Part shown: piece after piece, positions 50,501-63,527 of the stretch
Position numbering within the stretch: position 1 is the stretch's first letter
Layout: each line of letters opens with the position of its first letter
From: Sipunculus nudus
Taxonomy: Eukaryota; Annelida; Sipuncula; Golfingiida; Sipunculidae
Length of the DNA stretch: 64,000 nucleotides
Direction of reading: 5' to 3'
NCBI GenBank assembly: GCA_026874595.1
Contig: CM049307.1
Location: 22,175,079 to 22,239,078 of the forward strand
Translations under genes and position numbers: made by a program
The notes under the pieces: model-generated
What the model was told of the DNA's origin: nothing
What the model saw: only the letters and a program-made list of their open reading frames with translations
The model's database searches: none

Positions 50501-53500
50501 GGTGAACCCTACAGCTCAGATGACTTTCAGTCAGCTGAGCTAATAATTGAAAAAATACAGGTGGCGCCACCAGAATGCAGAAACTGATGAAACATTTCAT
50601 GATCAATATCCATGCAAAGAATCATGGTGATCAATATAATAATTGTTCAGATACTTGAGCTTTTGTATCAAATTTTCCATTATTCTGGGGGGTACTTCGG
50701 AGCCCCATAGCTCAAAAGTTATGGGTAACAGAGACCTAATTTCAAGTTTTTAAGGAGACTTTTCATGGGCCTCTCAGCATGTCAAGAGAGAAGATTCTAG
50801 GTCGAGTTGTTACGATTTGTGCCATGTTAACAGATGACCGCATCTTATGAGGTCTCAAAAATATAAAAAAAAATTCGTAAAAATAAATAAAATACAGGTG
50901 GCGCCACCATACTGCAGAAACTGATGACACATTCCATGATCAATATCCATGCAAAGAATCATGGTGATCACTGCAATAGTTGTTTAGATACTTGAGCTTT
51001 TGTATCAAATTGTCCATTATTCTGAGGGATACTTCAGATGACTTACAGTCAGCTGAGCTAAAAACACTTAATGGTCAATATCCATGCAAAGAATCATGAT
51101 GATCTCCGTATTAGTTGTTCAGATACTTCAGCTTTTGTATCAAATTGTCCATTATTCTGAGGGATACTTCAGAGTCCTATAGCTTGAAGGATATGGGTAA
51201 CAGAGACATAATTTCAAGTTTCCACAGGCACTCTTCATGGGCCTCCTTGCATGACAAGAATGAAGTTTCTAGGTCCAGCAATTTGTACCCTCTTGATAGA
51301 TAACCACATCTTCAAAGGTCTCGAAAAAAGAGAAAAAAAAATTCGTAAAAATTTGAAAAAATTAGGTGGCGCACCCTCTCTGCAGAAACTGATGGAACAG
51401 CTCATGATCAATATGTATGCCAAAAATCATGACCATCAGTGTTGTAGTTATTGAGATACTGCATTTTTTGTATCAAATTTTCCATTATTCTGGGGGGTAT
51501 TTTGGAGCCATACAGCCTAAAGAATATGGGTAACAGAGACCTAATTTCAGGTTTCCATGGAGAATTTTCATGGGTCTCCCTGTGTGTCAAGAATGAAGAT
51601 TCTAGGTCCAGTTTTTATGATTTGAGCCCTGTTAACAGATGTTCATATCTTTAAAGGTCTCAAAAATAGATAAAACATTCGTAAAAAAAACCCCGAACAA
51701 ATACAGGTTGTGCCACCAGTCTACAGGAACTGATGGAACACCTCTTGATCAATAGTTATGCCACAAATCATGACCATCAGTGATGTAGTTATTGAGATAT
51801 TGAAGTTTTTGTATGAAATTTTGGACTACTCTGGGGGGTACTTCGGGGCCCCATAGCTCGAAGGATATGGGTAACAGAGACCTAATTTCTGGTTTCCATG
51901 GAGACTTTTCATAGGTCTCTCAGTGTATTGAGAATGAAGATTCTAGGTCCAGTCGTTACGATTTGTGCCAGGCTAACAGATGACAGCATCCTTAAAGGTC
52001 TCAAAAATAGAGGAAGAATCGTAAAAAAATCAAACAATATAGGTGGCGCCACCAGTCTGCAGGAACTGATGGAACATCTCATGATCAATATGTATGCCAA
52101 AAATCATGACCATCAGTGATGTAGTTATTGAGATATTGAAGTTTTTGTATGAAATTTTTGACTACTCTGGGGGGGGGGTACTTTGGGGCCCCATAGCTCG
52201 AAGGATATGGGTAACAGAGACCTAATTTCTGGTTTCCATGGAGACTTTTCATAGGTCTTTTTGTGTGTCGAGAATGAAGATTCTAGGTCCAGTCGTTACT
52301 ATTTGTGCCATGCTAACAGATGACAGCATCCTTAAAGGTCTCAAAAATAGAGGAAAAAATCGTAAAAAATCAAACAATACAGGTGGCGCCACAAGTCTGC
52401 AGGAACTGATGGAACATCTCATAATCAATATGTATGCCAAAAATCATGACCATCAGTGATGTAGTTATTGAGATATTGAAGTTTTTGTATGAAATTTTTG
52501 ACTACTCTGGGGGGGGGGGGGGGTACTTTGGGGCCCCATAGCTCGAAAGGATATGGTTAACAGAGACCTAATTTCTGGTTTCCAAGGATATTTTTCATGG
52601 ACCTCTTTGTGTGTCAAGAATGAAGATTCTAGGTCAAGTCGTTACGATTTGTGCCATGCTAACAGATGACAGCATCCTTAAAGGTCTCAAAAATAGAGGA
52701 AAAAATCGTAAAAAATCGAACCATAAAGGTGGCACCACCAGTCTGCAGGAAGTGATGACACATCTCATGATCAATAGTAATGCCACAAATCATGACCATC
52801 AGTCAAGTAGTTAATGAGATATTGAAGTTCTTGTATGAAATTTTTTTACTTTTCTTGGGGGTAGTTTGGGGCCCCATAGTTGGAAGGATATGGGTAACAG
52901 AGACCTAATTTCTGGTTTCCATGGAGACTTTTCATAGGTCTCTCAGTGTGTCAAGAATGAAGATTCTAGGTCCAGTCTTTACGATTTGTGCCTTGTTAAC
53001 AGATGTTTACATTTTGAAAGGTCTCAAAAATAGAGAAAAAAATTCGTAAAAAATTGAACGATACAGGTGGCGCCACCAGTCTGCAGGAAGTGATGGAACA
53101 TCTCATGATCAATATGTATGACAAAAATCATGACCATCAGTCCAGTATTTAATGAGATATTGAAGTTTTTGTATGAAATTTTTTAATTTTCTGGGGGGTA
53201 GTTTGGGGTCCCATAGCTGGAAGGATATGGGTAACAGAGACCTAATTTCTTGTTTCCATGGAGACTTTTCATAGGTCTCTCAGTGTGTCGAGAATGAAGA
53301 TTCTAAGTCCAGTCATTACGATTTGTGCCTTGTTAACAGATGTTCACATTTTTAAAGGTCTCAAAAATAGAGAAAAAAATTCGTAAAAAATCGAAAAATA
53401 CAGGTGGCGCCACCAGTCTTCAGGATCTGATGGAACCTTTCATGATCAATATGTATGCCAAAAATCATGACCATCAGTCAAGTAGTTAACGAGATATTGA

Positions 53501-56500
53501 AGTTTTTGTATGAAATTTTGGACTTTTCTGGGGGGTACTTTGGGGCCCCATAGCTCGAAGGATATGGGTAACAGAGACCTAATTTCTGGTTTCCAAAGAG
53601 ATTTTTCATGGACCTCCCAGGATGTCAAGTAAGAAGATTCCAGTTCTAGCGGTTACGATTTGTGCCCTGTTAACGGACAGACGCCCGGACGGCCGGACGG
53701 ACGGACGGACGACGGACAAAAGGTGATCCCTATAGCTCAGATGACTTTCAGTCAGCTGAGCTAATAAAACAGGGCATTGTTCTGTTATACTTATAATAAT
53801 CACAGTGAAGATATGAAAAGACTGATCTTGTCTTGAAAACACCTCTCATTATAAGTAACTGGTCAGTGGTTCTGAGATGTTCACCAGTTTTAACATTTTA
53901 CACTACAGAGAGAGCTGATATAACCTCTGATTTGTTGTGATTGTTGATGATGTTTTCTGCCTCAGATGTGAATAGCTCTGTTGAATACTTCCCAAATTCA
54001 TCATTCACAACCTCCATGTTTCTTCTAAAATCCAGGCCCCACAGTCGCTGTGTTACCAAAATAAAGTTAAATATACACTTAAAAAGACAGTTGTGTCATC
54101 AGGTAAAAATGTTACAATACAGCTCAAATGCACAATATTTGCATAATATTTTCAATATTCATTTTCTAAGAATACAGAATGTAACAATAAAGAATGGGTT
54201 ATTATTATCTTTTTTGAACACCTGCTTACCTAAAAATTATATTTTTTCTTAATATCATGGATGAGGTAGTACATAAAAATTGTTCAAATTATTAATAATT
54301 CACAGAAGATAAAATATATATATATATGATCAGAGTAAAAAAATAATAAATGTGACATGAAAATAAATTAGTTCAGTAATCTTTATAATATATGTACGCA
54401 AATAGAAATGCTTCTAATAATATGTTGACATAGAGTATACATGCAATATGAGGAAACTCACAGTTGTGTCACAGTCAGATGCACAGTAACTGTGGTCAAA
54501 GTAATCCTCCATCCCCTGCCAATATCCAAAGTGACTTTTAAATCCACGATATGTTGGGGTGTATTCTTTGGCAAAGAATCCCAAATGCCACTGAAAATTG
54601 CATGCAAAATTAGACATATAGTGCAGTCATCATAAACTACATGTCATAACTGTTACAACACTATAAAATCATTTGAGACAAAATCATCAAAAATTGCTAA
54701 TCTAACCTTAACAAAAGATATGTAATATTATTTAAATGAGTTAATGTACATTTGAATATTTGTGATTCAGATATGAATATACCTTAATTTCATCAGGAAA
54801 AACAGTTTAATTTGCAAACCTTACAAATACCATATCATTGTCTCAACCTGGACTCATGTCACTTACTAATGCCATGAATTATTACCCGTCTCGCAATTCA
54901 TCTATCAAAGAAGCTTAGCAACAAAGATTATGATGAAGTAGGTCTGAGGTCACTTACTTAACTGGCACTTTTTATATTTGAGCTGGTGCATATGATCTAC
55001 CAGTGACATACCTTGCCAACAATATGGCTACTGTAGCCAAGTTTATTCAGGTATTGTGGCATGATGGTTTCATTGAGACCGAGGCCATAGGGCTGTGCAC
55101 CAACAATAACACCATGCTGTAAACCTGTAAGAGAATGAAAGATAATTAACATATTGAAAATAGTTATAAATTGTGCCAACAAAGATGAAGTATAATACAA
55201 ACCCAACTTAAAATGGGCCCATTTCAAAATCTGAAGTGTACTCAATAAGGAAAATCTCCTGATCCTTTTAGTATCATAAACCAAGAAGTTCCAATCCTGA
55301 GGTCCATTTTGCATGTTTATCCCCACGTTTATAACATGTCATAAGAACAGGGATGTCTAGTGGTAAATTAGATGAATCAAGGGGTTTGTAAATGACAACA
55401 CCTCACATGCTCTCACCAACAACAGCTGGTAATTTGGAAATAGGGGTGTATGAAGTAATGCAGGATATGAACTAATACAGACATTTTAATGAAACTGCAA
55501 GCTGCATGTTGATATCTGTTTGTCTGTAAGTGCAAGGAGATTTATTCAAAATGGAGGCACCTAAATGATACACAAGGTAGTGGTGGGGTTAAAAAAGTAC
55601 TTTATTGGGGTTTCAATTATATTTTACTTGTACAGAGACCAAAGCATATAAATCACTAAATACTTTTCAACACATAAATTTACATTTTTCCTGCATGTTT
55701 GGACCTTTTGGTTAAAAAAAAGCAGTTTTCCAAAGTATGATTATGACACTTTAGGACTTAATTTAACCCCATAAATGGCAGCCAAGGACACTGGTCACTT
55801 GCAAAGCAAACTAACATGAGAGGTGCAAATATTATTTATGAGGCCCTAAAGAGTTGCTTTATTATTAATCATTAACAATTAATACCAACAAAAGGTAAAC
55901 ACAGGGGCGACACAACCATATACCATGCAATTCCTAACAGAAGCAGCATCTTAATTACAAGTCACACCCTTACTTTTAGGTTCCACCCTGGGGACTATAA
56001 CGATTCTATTTTTGTTTAAAAAAAGTCCATAATAAAAGTCTTATCCAGATTTTAGAGATGTCCAAACCACTCAGTACCTATGGAATTATTTGTATCATTG
56101 CTCCCTGTGGTGCAAAACTACAACCAACACCGCTGTGCATGGTTTGTAGTTGATGGAGTTTTAAAACTGTAATTGCAACCTTTACCTACCTGTGTGGATG
56201 GGATGTCTTCCTGTCATCAGAGTGCTCCTGGTAGGGGTACATATGGGCTGAACATAATAATTGTTGAGTATAATCCCATCATAAGCCAAGGCATCAATGT
56301 TAGGAGTAGGGATCTGTGTTGATCCATGGAACCCGATGTCATCCCAGCCCTGTGAAACAATTCATTCAAACTATTAAAAGACATATGATATATGTAACAT
56401 ATATGTAAGCAGACTCCCAATAATATATAAATTGTATATGATCCACTGTTCTGTACAGTGGTAACTGGATATTTAAACAGCTGACAAGACTAAATGCTCA

Positions 56501-57666
56501 TAGGATTTTGAATATATGCATCATACAATAAATCAACAATTTTCTTATTTTCTGTTAAAACAGAATGTAAGTTGGCAAGGAAAAATCTTTATTTCTGTCA
56601 CACAGTATACATTGACTGTAGAAGATGAGTAACATTTGAGAGAAAACATGGAAAAAATGATCTTCTGAACACTATGTGGGCAAAATGGCTGAACCCAACT
56701 ATAGCAGTGCTTTATCAGTCACTCCATCTAGCAACTACATAAAGACAACACACAGCAGTGCACAGAACCAGTCAGACCTAATGGAGTGCCATACTATAGA
56801 TCTGTGTAAGGAATGTAATCACATCAAATATGCCTTTGTCCCTGCACAGAACACACAATTACATACTTAGGTTAACTGTAGATTTCTTATACTCTTTCTG
56901 ATTTGGTGTATCCATTAATAACATGAATATCCAATTTGTATAAACACTGAAATTTCAGTACAGTTATAACATTAGTCATATCCTACCACAAATGATGAGG
57001 CACAAAATTCACCTCAGATATATATTTTTTTTTCATGATGAAATTCCATATTTATCAGTCTGGCATAATTAAAGTATCTAAAGTGTGTATGTGTGTGGGT
57101 GTGTGTGCATGTGTGTGTGCCAGAGATCTGAATGACAGATCCTTAGATTTTAATGGAACCTAACACAGGTCAGATTGGGAATGTTTACCCCTTGCATAAT
57201 GTAAGCAGAAGAAAGTGGTTCTGGCTTCTTGCTTATCCCTTGTCAAGTCTATAAAACGGTGAAGTCACATGCATTGCATGATGACACACCCAACATTCTA
57301 ACATTCAGATTAGTGACGGATGATCTCGTTATCCATAAATATAGGACATAGCATCGTGTCTAAATTTTTTGCAACATCACATTTCTCTTCTTTTTTTTTA
57401 CTTCATACGCATTAACTGATGGTATGCATTAATTATCAACATGCACATTTCTTAAGGTATGTCAAGTTAGTATTATCAATAAGATTATCTGAATGAGTGG
57501 CAGTATTTTCACATAATTATTTTGTTTCCATAGTAACTGATTAATAAATACTCACAAGGTCATCAGCAATGATGAGGATGATGTGAGGTCTCTGAGCATC
57601 CTGTCCCCTTGCGGTCCCTGTCAGTACCAACAGTGCTGCAGCAGCAACCACATGCAGAAGCTCCAT
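46866..57666 (-). CDS. ARSB: Arylsulfatase B-like sulfatase, complete, 8 coding exons
   Basis: Lysosomal-type sulfatase; vertebrate ARSB removes 4-sulfate from N-acetylgalactosamine in dermatan/chondroitin sulfate. Exons in transcript order: 57556-57666, 56190-56349, 55012-55124, 54462-54590, 53925-54047, 48500-48626, 47940-48093, 46866-47577. They sum to 1629 nt (542 aa) with consistent phases. Visible: signal peptide 1-21, metal-binding Asp35-Asp36 (IIADDL), Cys74 in CTPTR (converted to formylglycine), Lys128 and His130 in GKWHLG, His224 in HQAVH, Asp287-Asn288 in STDNGG, Lys309 in [11 protein letters not shown]. Human ARSB is 533 aa and also has 8 exons. Substrate is inferred from family. 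Upstream lies a decayed paralogue on the same strand. Confidence 0.94.
47940..48093 (-). CDS. ARSB: ARSB-like exon 7 (residues 255-306)
   Basis: Encodes [16 protein letters not shown] and [17 protein letters not shown]. Asp287 and Asn288 are metal ligands. Donor GTAAGA. Confidence 0.94.
48500..48626 (-). CDS. ARSB: ARSB-like exon 6 (residues 213-255)
   Basis: Encodes [20 protein letters not shown], with active-site His224, and [12 protein letters not shown]. Donor GTAGGA. Intron 5 before it is 5.3 kb and holds family A repeats. Confidence 0.93.
49352..53765 (-). mobile_element. Family A tandem array (A3) in ARSB intron 5
   Basis: About ten units of ~340 bp on the minus strand, each with a ggtggcgccacc box (exact at 50190, 50560, 50897, 52042, 53066 and 53403; variants between). 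A full head (agctcagctgactgaaagtc plus CCGT microsatellite) is at about 53650-53765, a second at about 50455-50545 and a partial one at 51023-51061, so two or more copies are stacked. The 3' tail (GACCCTGGGTC type) is at 49357-49367. It runs in the same direction as ARSB. ORFs of 60-80 aa repeat only because the units repeat. Confidence 0.75.
53925..54047 (-). CDS. ARSB: ARSB-like exon 5 (residues 172-212)
   Basis: Encodes [20 protein letters not shown] and [13 protein letters not shown]. Donor GTTATA is weak, but phase 0 joining to exon 6 gives the expected PLFLYL continuation. Confidence 0.9.
54462..54590 (-). CDS. ARSB: ARSB-like exon 4 (residues 129-171)
   Basis: Encodes [20 protein letters not shown] and [15 protein letters not shown]. 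Phase 0 at both ends; donor GTGAGT. Confidence 0.94.
55012..55124 (-). CDS. ARSB: ARSB-like exon 3 (residues 91-128)
   Basis: Encodes [20 protein letters not shown] and [13 protein letters not shown]; Lys128 is a conserved active-site residue. Donor GTATGT. Confidence 0.93.
55125..56189. other. ARSB intron 2
   Basis: Ordinary AT-rich intron, no repeat family recognised. Confidence 0.5.
56190..56349 (-). CDS. ARSB: ARSB-like exon 2 with formylglycine motif (residues 38-91)
   Basis: Encodes [19 protein letters not shown] and [17 protein letters not shown]. Cys74 within CTPTR fits the sulfatase C-x-P-x-R signature. Donor GTAGGT. Confidence 0.95.
56350..57555. other. ARSB intron 1
   Basis: AT-rich intron with a short TG-rich microsatellite at about 57083-57120. 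No other feature seen. Confidence 0.5.
57556..57666 (-). CDS. ARSB: ARSB-like exon 1 (residues 1-37)
   Basis: ATG at 57666 starts [17 protein letters not shown], a signal peptide, then [12 protein letters not shown] with the two metal-binding Asp. Donor GTGAGT. A TTGCAG acceptor at 57686-57681, 14 nt before the ATG, suggests an upstream untranslated exon. Confidence 0.93.
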
Positions 57667-57686
57667 TCCTTGTTACCAGTCTGCAA

Positions 57687-60084
57687 TGTACAGCTATCCC
57701 AGTCAGGTATGCATAACAGTGAGCATACTAATAGCAGTAACCTTATCAATACACTCAGCTCACATGGGTAGCATACTAATTTATGTTGCCAATGTCCATA
57801 CAGGTAGGGACTGTTAATATATTCTGTACCAGTACAATTACGTGCACCATAAAATCAATAAATCTAGATAGGTCAAGATTGGTAAAAATCATATGACCTA
57901 AACACTGTGCATTAATAACCTGCATATCCAGCAGTATATACCACTATGTCCAGGTAGCATATTACTATTTATCAATCATTTATCTCTGAAAAGGCTGAAT
58001 TTAAACTTTATTTACTACTAAAAATAAGTAGCGTAAAGTTCATCTTTAGTTTTATACTACTTGATTCATCTGAATCAAATCATTTATTAAAAATATTGGT
58101 GGATCCAGTTCAATACAATACTGAAGACATATTTCAGCTCTTGAATTCGCTTTGCACTTACCAACCAGAGAATTAACAGATCATATATTGTTATTTTACC
58201 TGGTCTGTTGAAGTAAATGACTGAAAAATCATCTGATTTATCATACTTTTAATCACTACATCATCCACTTTAAGCAAACTGCACATTAGACTCTTCTCGT
58301 CATAAGGGAAAATGTTAGAAAAACAGGTTAATGGTACACTAATGATCTTATACGAGGGGGTCTTCAGCTTTCCAGAAGTATGATATGCATTCAAAATTAA
58401 TCCTGTACTTTACTTTTAGCCTTTTGTTTCAGCTTAAAGTCAGCTATTCACTTGCCTTGTTAGTAGAATTTATCTGATGTCTGGTTTACTCTTAAGTACA
58501 TATTATTAAACGGTAGGTAAATTTTGCTCAGAAAAGTCCTGAACCCTGTGGTGGATGTATGACCTTGTTTATCTAAAAGTTGTCAGTAAATATACTGCCT
58601 GTGCCAATTTTGATAAACAGAAAAACGATGTGCCCATGTGAAAAAGGCTGATGGTCACTAGTTATTGGTGCATGGTGGGACCACCTGAAGCAATGATTTG
58701 CAAAACTCTTGTATTTTTTTCTGATTTGACACCATGCAGGTCTCCTTGTTTGATGTATTTGGGTATAACCAGTGGAAACTTTAGTTGGCTTCCCACATGT
58801 CAAAAACATGTGAATATAAACAAAACAGACAACCTCTATAAATTTTGATTATCTTTATTAAATAAACTTTACATACTGAAATGGGCCCCTTAAAATATGA
58901 GGATTTCGAACATATTTTACTGGAAAAGAGCCACATCTAAAATATTTTCTTAAGTGCATCACATTTATTTCAATGTGTTTCAAATACCTTACATCAAGTC
59001 TTCTTTTTTAAATAACAGTGAACAAAAAAAAGAACATATATCACAAAATGTAACAATTCCTTCTCTGCTTGTCTCATGTATGAATTAAACATAAACTTCG
59101 CAAGTCAACCAGGTGGACTACTATTAGTGAAAATCATGATTATCTTTGGTCATATGTATATAAATTATATGAAAACTGTATAGGGTTTTCACAGCTAGAC
59201 AGGCTATTTATATAACACAATGCCTGTAAAAAAACATAAAATTATCTTAAAAAATTATAAATAAATCATAATAATTGTAGTAGCTACACTTATGTATAAA
59301 TTTCACAGCATAAGCAATGTACAAAATGTGTTAAAAAACACATTTTCTTGGAACAGTTATAAACACACCATAATTTTATAGACAAACAGTAAACGTAGGT
59401 AAATACACTGAATGTAGACATATTTCGTATTAATAAGGTTTGTTTGTAAAAAGCACCAACAGGACAAGAACAGAAGCACATAAACATTTTGTAACTCCCC
59501 AGTGATTGACATGCTTAAAAGTATAAATGCAACATATGGAGACAGACATTCCAATACACTGGTACAGATACTAGTATTATAACAAAGCCCTCTACCTTCA
59601 GAGGACAACTGGTCTTTTGTTAAACCTTTGTTGACATTAAGTATGGCAAATGTATAGAAAAATGGTGATCTAGAAAGTGAAATTATCTGTAAATGTGACA
59701 CTAGTGTAAAAATAATTTTAGTTTCAAACTTGTCATATTTCTGTGTAATCGCTACTTCCAAATCTGTCATAATTAATCATGCACTTTGATGTGGTACTGA
59801 AAAACACTTGATTCTTTATGACAGTAGTTAAACCAGTTTACAGTTAATCATGCCTTACAAAGTCATTGTGGTCATGTGAGACAAGTATGGGAAGTTATAA
59901 ATGCTAATGTCCAAGAACAAAATTAATGATCATGATAGCAGGGTGGTGACATTACATGGTTGGTCAGCATATATTTCATGTATAAACAGGGAAGTAACTC
60001 TTTATTAAATCTCTTGTTCAACAGCTGACAAATACTATGTCATGACACCATCTAAATCAAATCCTTATTAAACTGACAAATATA
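57687..60084. other. Intergenic region between the ARSB gene and its decayed paralogue
   Basis: Should hold the ARSB promoter and the former 3' UTR of the paralogue. A minus-strand AATAAA (TTTATT at 58854-58859) could be the paralogue's poly(A) signal. A 137-codon minus-strand ORF at 59357-59770 has no recognisable motif and lies in the expected 3' UTR, so it is not called as a gene. Confidence 0.4.
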
Positions 60085-60797
60085 TCACAGGTTGGAGTCA
60101 TCACTACTTAAATCAACCCAGGGTTCCCACACACCATTATGATGGATTGGGAGACCGTTGGGATCTTCTGGTTTTCCATGGAATGGCACAGCTGTCTGGT
60201 TGTAGCTGTGGATTCTATCCAGTAGGAGCTTCAGGGTGCTCAGCAGCCACGTTATAAAACTCACATGGATCATCAGGGATATAAAACAAACATGGCTGCT
60301 CCTTGGGCTGACATTTGGTGCTGGCATTGGCTGGACGCTTCCCACAATCTAGACCACTGGCTCACCTGATGAACCACCTCGTCCAATCTGCTTCAGAATC
60401 TGTGGTACGCTAGAAAACTCTGCTTTTGGGTTGAATTTAAGTGTTTAAGTCAGGCCTTCAGGTGGATACCACCCTTCCCACCCTACATATGCCAGTCCAC
60501 TCAGAATTTTCCAGGCGCCCATTCTAAGAGCAAACCTGTGATCCTTGGGATCTATATTGTGTAGGATTTCCTTTCTGGGGCTGGGAGCTTCCTGAGACAG
60601 GGTAGGCCACATGTCAATCCCGTCTATAACAGCTGGTAGGTCTACAGGGTCCACACCTGCAGCATGGATGATTGTGGGTAACCGGTCTGTGACATGGTTC
60701 ATGTCTGCAGACACGTTACTTGACCGCTTCAGCCTTGGGCTCCATATAAAGCCGGCACCCCTAACTCCACCTTTCTCAAAGAGGGGCCTTAACTCCC
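60085..60797 (-). pseudogene. Paralogue exon 8 remnant
   Basis: Acceptor intact. GGAGTTAAGGCC then a TGA replaces the Trp of LWEGG, followed by a 1-nt insertion. An open stretch at 60445-60714 encodes RLPTIIHAAGVDPVDLP and [15 protein letters not shown] after PPEGLT and TAG after GEPVV follow, then a small deletion (EHPEA..) before IHSYNQTAVPFHGKPEDP; the final residues VWEPWVDLSS survive. Confidence 0.88.
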
Positions 60798-60867
60798 CTG
60801 CAATGAAATTACTTTAGTTATTGTATCAATTTGTGATAAAAAAGGGATGTGACCAAGTAAACTTGTG

Positions 60868-60983
60868 CGGCGACCTTCATGTTTGATGTGCATTAAGTTT
60901 TGCATTTATTTCCATGGGGCCTCCAGGGGACGCCAGGGGTTTCCACTGTGAACAGCTTGGTGTGGCAAGTACAGAAACAGTGG
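60868..60983 (-). pseudogene. Paralogue exon 6 remnant
   Basis: [20 protein letters not shown] is readable, then Tyr is replaced by a TAA stop. The acceptor region reads tttagg, one base out of the parental phase. The 3' donor is lost. Confidence 0.85.
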
Positions 60984-61214
60984 CCTAAATTTAAAATGAT
61001 AATTTTAGTAAAAATATATGCAAGAGACGGATCATAAAAAAAAGACAAAAATGTCAAAAACAAACAGCTGATAATCTACATATTTTCTACACTATAGCTT
61101 GCTGTTTTCAAAAAATTTTACCAATCAAGCACTTCAATTGATAAAACATTGATCTTACAAATAGATATCTTACTACCTATCAACTCCAATATCAACAGTG
61201 AACTATTTTTTAAA

Positions 61215-62116
61215 CTAGAATACAAGTAGTCGACAAGCCACTACATGTATCCGCCAAAATCAGAGTAGGACGGGTGAAGTGAGGCACGGATTGAGTGGCA
61301 AGTGGAAATAGAGTTACATGTGTTACATATTAGAATGGATCTCAGCCACATAAACATGATTGTAGGTGGCGCCACCTGTTATTTGAACGAAAAACTATCC
61401 AAGATGTATACACATGCAAAATTTCAGGTGGAAAAGTCAAACCACTGCAGAGATATGAGTGATTTTATCCCATAGCAGACAAACAGATGGATGCTGTGCA
61501 AAAATTGCTGCAGGTGGCGCCACCATTTTTGTGTATGTTATAAAGCTATCCAAGGGCTACATTTGTGTAATTTTTTTTTTCCTGATTGGTCAAACGGTTC
61601 CTGAGATATAAGCATGGATGTCTACAGCGTGAACGTGAATGTAGGTGGTGCCACCTGTCATAAAATCATGAAAGCTATCTAGGATGTATACGCATGCCGA
61701 ATTTTAGGTGAATAAGTCAAATCAGTGCAGAGATATGAGTGATTTTAACCCAATGCAGACAAACAGATGGATGCTGTGCAAATATGGCTGCAGGTGGCAC
61801 CACCTTTTTTGTGTATGTTATAAAGCTATCCAAGGGCTACATTTGTGTAAATTTTTTTTCCTGATTGGTCAAACGGTTCCCGAGATATGTGGGGTTATGT
61901 GTGGAAACAAACGCAGAAACGGATGCTGGGCAGAGAGGAAAGGTTAGAGGTCAAGGCCACTTGGTTAAGGACCAGTTCACATGTGACCTGATAATTTTTG
62001 TAAAGATTGGAAAAATCTGTCCAGTAGTCTCAGAGGAGTTCTCTGGAAACGAACGCCGCCGCGGCGGAACCCGGTCATAACCATAGTATCTGCAAAATTT
62101 CGTTTTGGTGGATACA
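61215..62116 (-). mobile_element. Family B element B3
   Basis: On the minus strand it starts TGTATCCACCAAAACG with a hairpin (partner CGTTTTGGTGGATAC at 62101-62115 on plus) and ends hairpin GTAGTGG..CGACTAC, TTGTATT, CTAG (61215-61218) then T. The most compact full-length B copy (902 bp). Exact GGTGGCGCCACC at 61365 and 61513. It sits where the paralogue's exon 5 might have been. Confidence 0.75.
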
Positions 62117-62527
62117 ATAATTTTATTCCTACAAATGGTAGGAGACTTAATGCAGGTTTGCAATACAAGATATAAACAACTGCTATTTCTAATTTAATGA
62201 GACAGGACAATTAATGGAAAAAACTAAAACTTTTGAATTTATATTCCTTTATTTTCTACTTACCTTCCATTACAGGCTGTTGAATATTAATAATACAATG
62301 TTAAATAGACCATCTAAGATTGTTATTATTAACAGTAAACTAGCATATGGATGTAGAAATAAACTCATCAACTCATCCATAGCTTACTGTAAGGTATAAT
62401 TATTACAGAGTGAATAAAAAATGAATGCTTCAAAAGTAATTTTGCAATAAACAAAATGTACTTAAATAAACTAGTATGAATACAGACACAAAAGTTTCAG
62501 AAAACACTTATTGAATGCTTCACTTAC
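62117..62527. other. Non-coding remnant intron of the paralogue
   Basis: AT-rich. No trace of the exon 5 sequence (DFRRNMEV) was found on inspection. Confidence 0.4.
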
Positions 62528-62656
62528 TGTGGTGTCACAGTCATGAGCACAGTAACTGTGATCATAATAGTCCTCCATGCCTTGATAATAGCCAAGGTGA
62601 CTTTTAAAACCTCTATATGTTGGTGTGTATTCCTTGGCAAAGAACCCCAGGTGCCA
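62528..62656 (-). pseudogene. Paralogue exon 4, intact reading frame
   Basis: 129 nt, same length and phase as ARSB exon 4. Encodes [20 protein letters not shown] and GYYQGMEDYYDHSYC; acceptor TTTCAG and donor GTAAGT intact. Confidence 0.9.
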
Positions 62657-63059
62657 CTGAAACAGGAAATATAAATATAACACAGTGTGTTTTTACTGTA
62701 CAGGCAGGTGTTTTTTATAGCAGTCACAACATTTTTAAAAATTTTTTAACATTTAAAATAATTAAACATTAAGTATTAACTAATGGAATAATCTGATTTT
62801 CAGTTTGATATACAAAGAATAAATAAACGACTTTCATTAAATAAAATTGGTAAAATGGAGACAGCTTATTATCTAACTCTGGATGACAGTGTCATCTACC
62901 CAGACACATAACATTTTCTTGTATCTTACATCTAGCTCCTTTTAAAAAATATATCATATTACGCACAAACTTTTTTCCAATGTGTCATCATCATCACTTT
63001 ATCTCATCTGTGACATGACCACTACATCACTGATTGTATCAGCACTAACAGCTTCTTAC

Positions 63060-63172
63060 CTTGCCTACAATATGACTGTTATAACCGAGGTTATTCAGGT
63101 ATTCAGGCATAATGGTCTCATTGAGGCCCAAACCCTATGGCTGAGCACCCATAATCACACTGTGCTGTAAAC
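63060..63172 (-). pseudogene. Paralogue exon 3 with in-frame stop
   Basis: 113 nt as in the intact gene; LQHSVIMGAQP, then TAG in place of the Tyr codon, then [20 protein letters not shown]. Splice sites intact. Confidence 0.9.
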
Positions 63173-63527
63173 CTAAAATGAGAATCATTAACTTATGTGA
63201 AATATATCATTAATATCACTTAGGCTGAACCTCATAATCCAAAACCATTCATTCACACATAAATCTATATTAGTGAAATGATTGGGGGTTTATCTTTATT
63301 CCACTGAAATTGGGTTTTATACAGATAATGAAATGGAAGAGGTTTATTATGCTTTCAGATAAAGTTTAGTTGACTATGTTTTCATAAAACATGTATTTAA
63401 ATAATCCTGACTAGTATCCAGACTCAATCCTGATGTCACCAACTATTCCAAGCAAACATAGCTAATCAAATGAGTTGAATACTAGTAGTAGACAGGTATT
63501 ATATTATCTGTATGTGACAGCACTGAC

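Noticed and set aside
51898-52814. Series of similar 60-75 aa ORFs (METFHRS.. type) suggesting a repeated protein family
   Set aside because: They repeat every ~340 bp because the DNA unit repeats; frames exist on both strands and break in other units.
49352-53765. Regular repeats resembling a CRISPR array
   Set aside because: Units are ~340 bp with no short repeat/unique spacer pattern, and the host is eukaryotic.
54997-55326. 109-codon ORF as a gene of its own
   Set aside because: Only its last part (ARSB exon 3, 55012-55124) is real coding sequence; the rest is intron read-through.
59357-59770. 137-codon minus-strand ORF
   Set aside because: Hydrophobic low-complexity translation of AT-rich DNA in the presumed 3' UTR of the decayed ARSB paralogue; no domain or splice context.
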